DNA of 6,907 bases from UBA2231 sp964415175 (GTDB taxonomy: Bacteria > Elusimicrobiota > Elusimicrobia > Elusimicrobiales > UBA9959), in assembly GCA_964415175.1 (NCBI GenBank), contig CAYPYG010000050.1, positions 1 through 6,907 of the forward strand. Reading direction: 5' to 3'. The position numbers and the translations under genes are program-made. Of the stretch, positions 1-4,900 are shown one piece after another. How positions within the stretch are numbered: the stretch's first letter is position 1; every line of letters starts with the position of its first letter. Under the pieces are notes generated by a model that was not told the origin of the DNA, made no database searches, and was given only the letters and a program-made list of their open reading frames with translations.

Positions 1-19
1 CAGATTATGCCAGAGGCGG

Positions 20-55
20 GAAACCCCGGGCTTTAGCCCGGGGAGTGCGTTCATT
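20..55. mobile_element. Hairpin resembling an IS200/IS605-type right end
   Basis: Bases 24-32 (CCCCGGGCT) and 35-43 (AGCCCGGGG) are perfect inverted arms around a TT loop, followed by GAGTGCGTTCATT. A GC-rich hairpin with a T-rich tip, preceded by GAA and followed by GGAG and a short tail ending near TTCA, is how right ends of IS200/IS605 (TnpA/TnpB) elements and related REP sequences commonly look; that comparison is from memory. It lies exactly where the conserved RHS core should continue upstream, so it probably marks the downstream boundary of an inserted element whose body is outside the window. A stand-alone REP element is the main alternative. No transposase is visible here. Confidence 0.5.
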
Positions 56-472
56 TTGTATGCCTATGTTAATGACTCCCCAATAAATTTTTCAGACAGT
101 TTTGGCCTATATCCATGTTGCCCTCAGGATATCCCTGGCATATTAGAGCGGATGAAAGACATACTCAATATAACATCAAATCAAACATACACGGAATCAT
201 CCGGTGACGTCGAATATGTCGCTGAAACCAGATGTTGGCCAGTTTTTGGTCCACAAGTGATTTATTTTTCCGGCTATTTCACGTTTAATCCAAGCGTGCG
301 CCGCTGCCTGTCTGAGCATGAGAATGTTCACGCCAAACAATGTCGAGCCTTCGGATTTTGGAATTATGTCAACACATCACATCATGTCAAGGAAATGGAA
401 GCTTATGCTGCAGAATTAAAATGCCTGCAAGATAAGTTAAATGGCAATGGAGAATGTTGTGAAGCGCAATGA
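56..472 (+). CDS. RHS core C-terminal remnant with HExxH metallopeptidase-like toxin tail (5' incomplete)
   Basis: Residues 1-18 (numbered from the TTG at 56) match the end of the RHS-repeat-associated core: LYAYVN, then a Pro-Ile-Asn-Phe, then an SFGL terminus. The usual DPxG here reads DSFG. In RHS proteins the core builds a shell, cleaves itself near this motif and releases a variable C-terminal effector. Residues 19-138 are that tail. They contain H88-E89-N-V-H92, a zincin HExxH signature, followed by E113/E115 in an EMEAYAAE helix that could supply the third zinc ligand. Eight cysteines (21, 22, 60, 84, 96, 123, 134, 135) suggest disulfides and an extracytoplasmic or delivered product. 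The TTG is unlikely to be a true start: the frame is open back to base 2, with the upstream part being hairpin sequence instead of RHS sequence. The gene is therefore probably truncated or an orphan tail. RHS identity is firm, peptidase activity is inferred, and the target is unknown. Confidence 0.75.
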   Translation: MYAYVNDSPINFSDSFGLYPCCPQDIPGILERMKDILNITSNQTYTESSGDVEYVAETRCWPVFGPQVIYFSGYFTFNPSVRRCLSEHENVHAKQCRAFGFWNYVNTSHHVKEMEAYAAELKCLQDKLNGNGECCEAQ

Positions 473-1013
473 TCTGAGGGCAATTAACTGCTCCCCCAAA
501 ATATTATTCTCATTTAGCCTCATTCCCGGGGGAGCGCCTTCGAAATCCGTAGTGGGATATTTAAATGTTGTAATTCAGCAATTCTGGCTCTTTCTGGTGG
601 GATTATTGTTCCTGCAAATTATCCTGATCTATATCCTGCGGATCGCACGCAGTTTTAGGGATAAAAAAGCATGGGTGTTCCTCCTGTATATATTCGGGAA
701 CTATCTTTTCTCAGTCGGGATTGCGGATCTTTCTATCTTGTATTGGGGTGCCGATTCGATAACCTCGTTTACAACTGGCATGGAATATGAATTATCTTAC
801 TTTGTCTTTTTTATTGTGACAAGCTATTTGACCCGAGGAATTGCAGAGGTTAAAGCGGTTTCTCCGCTTAAATTGGGACTTGCCTTGTGTTTATCATATT
901 TTTTTCTTCACACTCTTCACTTTGCGGCATATATCAAGGAAATACCGACTGGAAATACTTATCCAGTAATACCGTTTTGGAGTTTTCTGTCACATAAGTT
1001 TATAAGTTATTGA
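441..1013 (+). CDS. Predicted four-helix membrane protein, candidate immunity protein
   Basis: I do not recognise the family. The product (190 aa from ATG 441) has hydrophobic segments at about 46-67, 77-100, 115-133 and 143-165, consistent with four transmembrane helices, and no recognisable catalytic motif. The first 40 residues are not hydrophobic and the ATG 441 has a poor ribosome site. GTG 459 sits 5 nt after GGAGA (449-453) and may be the real start, giving 184 aa. Either start overlaps the 3' end of the RHS tail gene, so the two are likely translationally coupled. Base composition matches the RHS tail and not the GC-rich genes downstream. Small genes directly after RHS effector tails are usually the matching immunity genes, and membrane immunity proteins protect against effectors acting at or outside the membrane. 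That is context inference only. The gene itself is likely real because its hydrophobic pattern is regular over the whole length. Confidence 0.6.
   Translation: MAMENVVKRNDLRAINCSPKILFSFSLIPGGAPSKSVVGYLNVVIQQFWLFLVGLLFLQIILIYILRIARSFRDKKAWVFLLYIFGNYLFSVGIADLSILYWGADSITSFTTGMEYELSYFVFFIVTSYLTRGIAEVKAVSPLKLGLALCLSYFFLHTLHFAAYIKEIPTGNTYPVIPFWSFLSHKFISY
490..535. repeat. 8-bp inverted repeat inside the membrane-protein gene
   Basis: GCTCCCCC at 490-497 and GGGGGAGC at 528-535 are perfectly complementary across a 30-base AT-rich loop. It lies in the poorly conserved-looking N-terminal part of the membrane-protein frame, just after the RHS tail stop codon. It might be a second relic of the hairpin element at 20-55 or a transcript structure between the two coding regions. 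The long loop makes chance a serious alternative. Confidence 0.3.
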
Positions 1014-1066
1014 TTTGCATTTGGCCTTAGCGCGAATTGATTGTACAGTTAGAGATAAGCGATATC

Positions 1067-1083
1067 GCCCGTAATTGCCGGGC
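1067..1083 (+). terminator. Weak possible terminator hairpin after the membrane-protein gene
   Basis: GCCCG (1067-1071) and CGGGC (1079-1083) can pair around a 7-base loop about 55 bases after the membrane-protein stop. Only a broken T-rich stretch (TTAGTCTTTG) follows, so intrinsic termination would be inefficient. It is the only hairpin placed plausibly to separate the left gene pair from the rhodanese promoter. Confidence 0.25.
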
Positions 1084-1143
1084 TTAGTCTTTGACAAATC
1101 GAAGGCACACTGAAATGGCCGGGGAAAACTGACCGGATTTAGG

Positions 1144-1173
1144 CTGACTTTTAGGTGAAAAAGTCAGTATAAT
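1144..1173 (+). promoter_or_regulatory. Sigma70-like promoter with operator-like palindrome upstream of the rhodanese gene
   Basis: A perfect TATAAT is at 1168-1173. The best -35 is TGACTT at 1145-1150, with a 17-base spacer. Overlapping this, CTGACTTTT (1144-1152) and AAAAGTCAG (1159-1167) form a perfect 9-bp inverted repeat with a 6-base centre. It spans the -35 and spacer and ends exactly where the -10 begins, which is a classical position for a dimeric repressor. A further CTGAC..TTTAGG copy at 1129-1143 precedes it in direct orientation (compare CTGAC..TTTTAGG at 1144-1155). Transcription would start near 1180, leaving a leader of about 58 bases before the ATG at 1238. The alternative is that the repeat is a hairpin with no protein partner. 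Confidence 0.55.
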
Positions 1174-1227
1174 AAGGCTTGTATGGCGGCCGCATGGTGG
1201 GGGCCTGCGGCGCGCGGGGAACAGCAA

Positions 1228-1237
1228 AGGGGGAAAG
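1228..1237 (+). promoter_or_regulatory. Ribosome binding site of the rhodanese gene
   Basis: The purine run AGGGGGAAAG ends directly at the ATG at 1238, with the AGGGGGA core 3 bases upstream. It supports ATG 1238, which also begins a clean signal peptide. Upstream in-frame sequence adds nothing recognisable. Confidence 0.55.
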
Positions 1238-1972
1238 ATGACGAAGACATATAAGCGCATCGCCGCCGCGGCGATGCTTTTCGCGGGACTGGGCGTTCCC
1301 GCGCGCACCGAGATCCAGGTGACAGATCCGGCGCGTCTTAACGCCATGCTCTCTTCCGGGAACGCGCCTACCGTCGTGGATGTGCGGGGCGCTTCCGATT
1401 TCGCTAAGGGGCATATCCCCGGCGCGCTCAACGTAGCGTACAACGCCATAGGACGGGCCGGTCTATCAAAGGACCGGCCCGTCCTATTGTATTGCGGAAA
1501 GAAATGCCCGCTCAGCCATCTGGCGGCCAAAGAACTGGAGAAAGCCGGGTATGCGGACGTAAAAGTGCTGGACGGCGGCCTGGACGAATGGGAACTCCAG
1601 GGCTTCGCGGTGGAGGCCGGAGGCCTTGTGCTGCCCCCCAAGCGGGCGGCGAAGTGGGGGACCGTTACGGCGGCCGCGTTGAAAAAGAGACTCGGCTCCG
1701 GAGGGCCGACCGTGATAGACACGAGGCCCGCGCAGGAATTCCTGGCCGGGCGTGTTCCCGGCGCGCGCAATGTACCGTTGGAAAGATTAAAAGAACTTGC
1801 GGACGGGATACCCGCCGGGAGCGAACTGGTGGTCTATGACCGGGATAATACCCGGGCCGTGCGGGCCGTCCGGATGCTGGCGGAGAAAGGGTTCGCCGTT
1901 CTGGAACTTTCGGGCGGGTTGCAGGTCTGGACCGCCGCCAGGTATCCGCTGGAGGCGGGAGCCGCCAAATGA
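1238..1972 (+). CDS. Exported tandem-domain rhodanese (sulfurtransferase-like) protein
   Basis: The 244-aa product begins with a lysine-containing n-region and a hydrophobic core (about 8-20), with likely signal peptidase cleavage after the PA at 21-22, so it should act in the periplasm or outside the cell. Domain 1 (about 26-125) has the rhodanese hallmarks VVDVR (46-50), GHIPGALNV (58-66), the active-site strand and loop LLYCGKKCPLS with C86, and LDGGLDEW (111-118). The CGKKCPLS loop, with a second Cys at 90, resembles a rhodanese subgroup with a C..K-C-x-LS loop that I recall from other secreted rhodaneses. Domain 2 (about 138-240) keeps VIDTR (159-163), GRVPGARNVPL (171-181) and LSGGLQVW, but has VVYDRDNTR where Cys is expected (D201), so it is probably non-catalytic. 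Rhodanese-fold enzymes move sulfane sulfur through a Cys persulfide; the substrate here is unknown. The stop codon overlaps the start of the next gene, indicating an operon. Confidence 0.88.
   Translation: MTKTYKRIAAAAMLFAGLGVPARTEIQVTDPARLNAMLSSGNAPTVVDVRGASDFAKGHIPGALNVAYNAIGRAGLSKDRPVLLYCGKKCPLSHLAAKELEKAGYADVKVLDGGLDEWELQGFAVEAGGLVLPPKRAAKWGTVTAAALKKRLGSGGPTVIDTRPAQEFLAGRVPGARNVPLERLKELADGIPAGSELVVYDRDNTRAVRAVRMLAEKGFAVLELSGGLQVWTAARYPLEAGAAK
1448..1487. repeat. Perfect 16-bp inverted repeat within the rhodanese coding sequence
   Basis: ATAGGACGGGCCGGTC (1448-1463) and GACCGGCCCGTCCTAT (1472-1487) pair perfectly around an 8-base loop. It encodes residues 71-84, from the helix before the active-site strand into that strand, and inserts no extra residues compared with an ordinary rhodanese. 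No T-run follows, so it does not look like a terminator. A stem this long and perfect is unlikely by chance, but a role in mRNA stability, pausing or protein binding is only a guess. Confidence 0.75.
1957..1972 (+). promoter_or_regulatory. Ribosome site and ATGA stop/start overlap coupling the two genes
   Basis: GGGAG at 1957-1961 lies 7 bases before the ATG at 1969. The start ATG (1969-1971) and the rhodanese stop TGA (1970-1972) share bases as ATGA, the usual arrangement for translational coupling. This fixes the start of the giant downstream gene and fits its signal peptide. Confidence 0.65.
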
Positions 1973-4900
1973 GGCTTCCTCAAGGGAGGCTGTTCAGCCT
2001 GTTGTTGGCCGGTGCGTGCGCCTGGCACGGCCTCTTACCGGCCGGGCTATCTGCGTCCGTCTGCGCCGAAGTGCGCCTGGAGATCAAGCAGGAAGCGGCG
2101 CTGGAGCGCGAGGCTTTCGATGCGCGGCTGGAGATAACCAACAATTTCCCCGCTTACGGTCTTGAGAATTTCCGGGTGAACGTGATAGTGAAGGACGCTT
2201 CCGGCCAGACGGCGGACGGAATTTTCTTCGTGAAGGTCAGTTCCCGGCAGGGGGTGGGAGCTGTGGACGGGACGGGGATGGTCCAACCCGCCAGCACGGC
2301 CACCGTGAACTGGCTTATTATCCCGTCCGTAGGCGCCGGCGGGATTAATCCGCTGGGGCTAAAGTATTCCGTGCGGGCGGACATCTCCTATCTGCTCAAC
2401 GGCGTGGCGCAGTCCCTCTCCACCTTCGATGATTTCATCACGGTGAAGCCGCAGCCGGAACTGCGGCTGGAATATCTCCTGCCTTTCGAGGTCTTCGCCG
2501 ACGAACCGCTGACGGAGGACGTGATAGAGCCGGTGGAACCGTTCGCGCTGGGCGTAAGGGTGGTGAACGCCGGCTACGGCCCGGCCGCTAATTTCCGGAT
2601 AAATTCCGGCCAGCCCGAGATAGTGGAGAATAAGCAGGGACTGGCCGTGGATTTCAAACTGCTGGGGACTTATGTCGGCCGCGAAAAGACGGCCGACACG
2701 CTGCTGGTGCCGTTCGGCACCATCCCTTCCGGCGGCGTGGGACAGGCCTCCTGGATAATGGCCACAACTCTTTCGGGGCGGTTCACGCAGTTCAAGGCGA
2801 CTTTCACCCATTCCGCGGAGTTGGGCGGCGAACTTACTTCCCTCATCCGCGACGTCACCACCTATACGCTGGTGAAGGACGTCCTGGTGGACCTGCCGGG
2901 GCGGGACGCGCACTTCGATTTCCTGGTCAACACCACTACGCCGCGCGGCGCCATACAAGAGCTGCTGGACGCCGGGGGAACGGTCGTCCCGGACCTGATC
3001 CTCGAATCCGACCAGCCTGAACCGATAGAAGTGTATTCTGCCGCGGCGGAACTGGCCGGTATTCCGGCCGCGTCCGATCCCGCGCGGACGCTGCGGCTGA
3101 CGGAAGAAACTGTTCCGGGGTTGTGGATATACGCGTCGGCGCCGGTACCGGACGGTGCGCCGCTGGCTTCGGTCAAGCGATCGGACGGAAAAGCATTGGC
3201 CCCCGCCAACGCATGGATCTCCCGGCATTTTGACAAAACTTCCGGCGGCTACGTTTACCGTCTGAATATCCTGGACCATGACGCGCCGTCGTTCGCGGAG
3301 TACCGGGCCGAGTTCGCGCTGCACTCCGTGGACCTGCCTCCGGGGCCGGTCATGGACCTTTCGGCCTCGCCCGCGGGCGGAGGTGCTCTGTCCCTGGCCT
3401 GGACCGCGCCGGGAGAGGACGGTTCTTCCGGCGCGATGATGGGGGCGAGATACCTTATACAGGCCGAGCACGACGCCGGGGCTGTTTTCGGGCCGGAACA
3501 TGCGCAGGTGAATATAACCACCAACACCGATCCCGGAGAGGCGCAGTCTTATGTCGTCAAGGGGCTTGCCGGCAACGGCGATCATTATCTGCGGCTCTGG
3601 ACGCAGGATACCGGAGGCAATATCTCGGGTATTTCCAACTCCACGCAGGCCTGGGCCGCGCCGAACCCGCCGGCCGGAGGTATGGCGGAAGCTCTTTCCA
3701 GTTCCAGCGTCCGGGCATATTGGACGATGGGCAACAATCTGCTCCCTATAGGATATCAGGTGGACTTCGCCACCGCCCCGGCCTCGCCCCGGATCTCCTC
3801 CTCACCCGTTTACGAACTTCTGGTGACTTCCCACGTTTTTTCCGGCCTCGCCGCCAACACCACCTATTTTTTCTTCGGGCGGGCCGTCAACACGGATACG
3901 CTGGCGGCTTCCGCGGACGCCGCTCTGGGCGGCGCCGTCACCCTGGCCGCCGCGCCGGAGGCGCCGGTCTTTACCGTCCATTACACCAGTTTCAGCGTCG
4001 CCTGGACCGGCGGCGGAAATCCGGCGGGTACGCAGTATTTCGTGGAGATATCTACGATCGCGGAAGGAGCGCCGGTCCTGGCTTCGAGCGGCTGGACGGA
4101 CGGACTTGAATTCCTTTTTGAACACTTGGCCGTTGATACGACTTATTATGTCCGAGCCAGGGCGCGCAACTGGGCCGGGACGGAAACGCCTTTCATCGCG
4201 TTCGGCGAACTACGGACCAAGCTGGCAGATGTGCTGCCCCCGCTCACCACCCCTGTTTTCACCGGCCCGGTCTTCGGGACGGAAGCGCTGTTCGTTTCCG
4301 GGCTCACTGAGATCTCTTTCACCGCCTCCGACGACTTCCTGGCCATCGGCGACGGGCAGGGGGGGGTGGCCGAGATCCGGTATTCCGTCGACGCCGGCGC
4401 TTTCACGGTCTATACCTCCACTTTCACGCTTCAAGGGGAAGGGGTCCGCATATTGCACTATTACGCCGTGGACACGGCCGGGAATTTGGAGACCATGAAA
4501 ACCTCCACCGTTACAGTTGACAACTTCGCGCCGGACGCGGGGCTGGAAATAGCCGGGCTTGTATTCAGTTCCGCTTCCATCTCCTACGCCGCTGCGGCGT
4601 CTACCGTGACCCTGGCTGCTCACGACGGCGGGGCCGGGGTGCGGGAGCTGAATTACGAAGTATCCGGCTCCACCTATTCAACCGCCGCTTCTTCCGTGAC
4701 GCTGGCCCTTCCCGAAGGAATGCATACGCTTTCCTACAGCGCGTCGGATAATCTCGGCAATCTCTCGGAAATCCGGGTCAGTTCGCTCGCCGTGGACGGC
4801 ACGCCGCCGGTGATGGAACTTTTGACGGCGGGTTACACGGTCCCCGATGACGGAACGGCCTATATCCTGGAGACCGGTTCCATCAGCCTGAGCGCGGTCG

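Noticed and set aside
1091..1096. Consensus TTGACA box
   Set aside because: No acceptable -10 lies 16-18 bases downstream, so the 1144-1173 promoter is preferred.
1067..1237. Possible small gene or riboswitch in the leader before the rhodanese
   Set aside because: No conserved riboswitch core or credible short reading frame is seen. The predicted leader is only about 58 bases.
1084..1770. Minus-strand open frame (228 codons) opposite the rhodanese
   Set aside because: Its Pro/Arg/Ser-rich sequence is antisense to clear rhodanese motifs and has no ribosome site or domain.
2008..2019. Possible lipobox (AGAC) at residues 14-17 of the giant protein
   Set aside because: The -3 position is Ala, not Leu, and the hydrophobic stretch continues well past it, so a standard signal peptidase I site near residue 33 fits better.
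2359..3585. Long minus-strand open frame (408 codons) under the giant gene
   Set aside because: It is rich in Arg, Gly and Pro with no coherent domain. It lies wholly antisense to a well-supported secreted protein and is a typical by-product of GC-rich codon use.
3720..4109. Plus-strand Arg/Gly-rich frame inside the giant gene
   Set aside because: It is a shifted-frame shadow of the FN3 region, with no start context and no domain.
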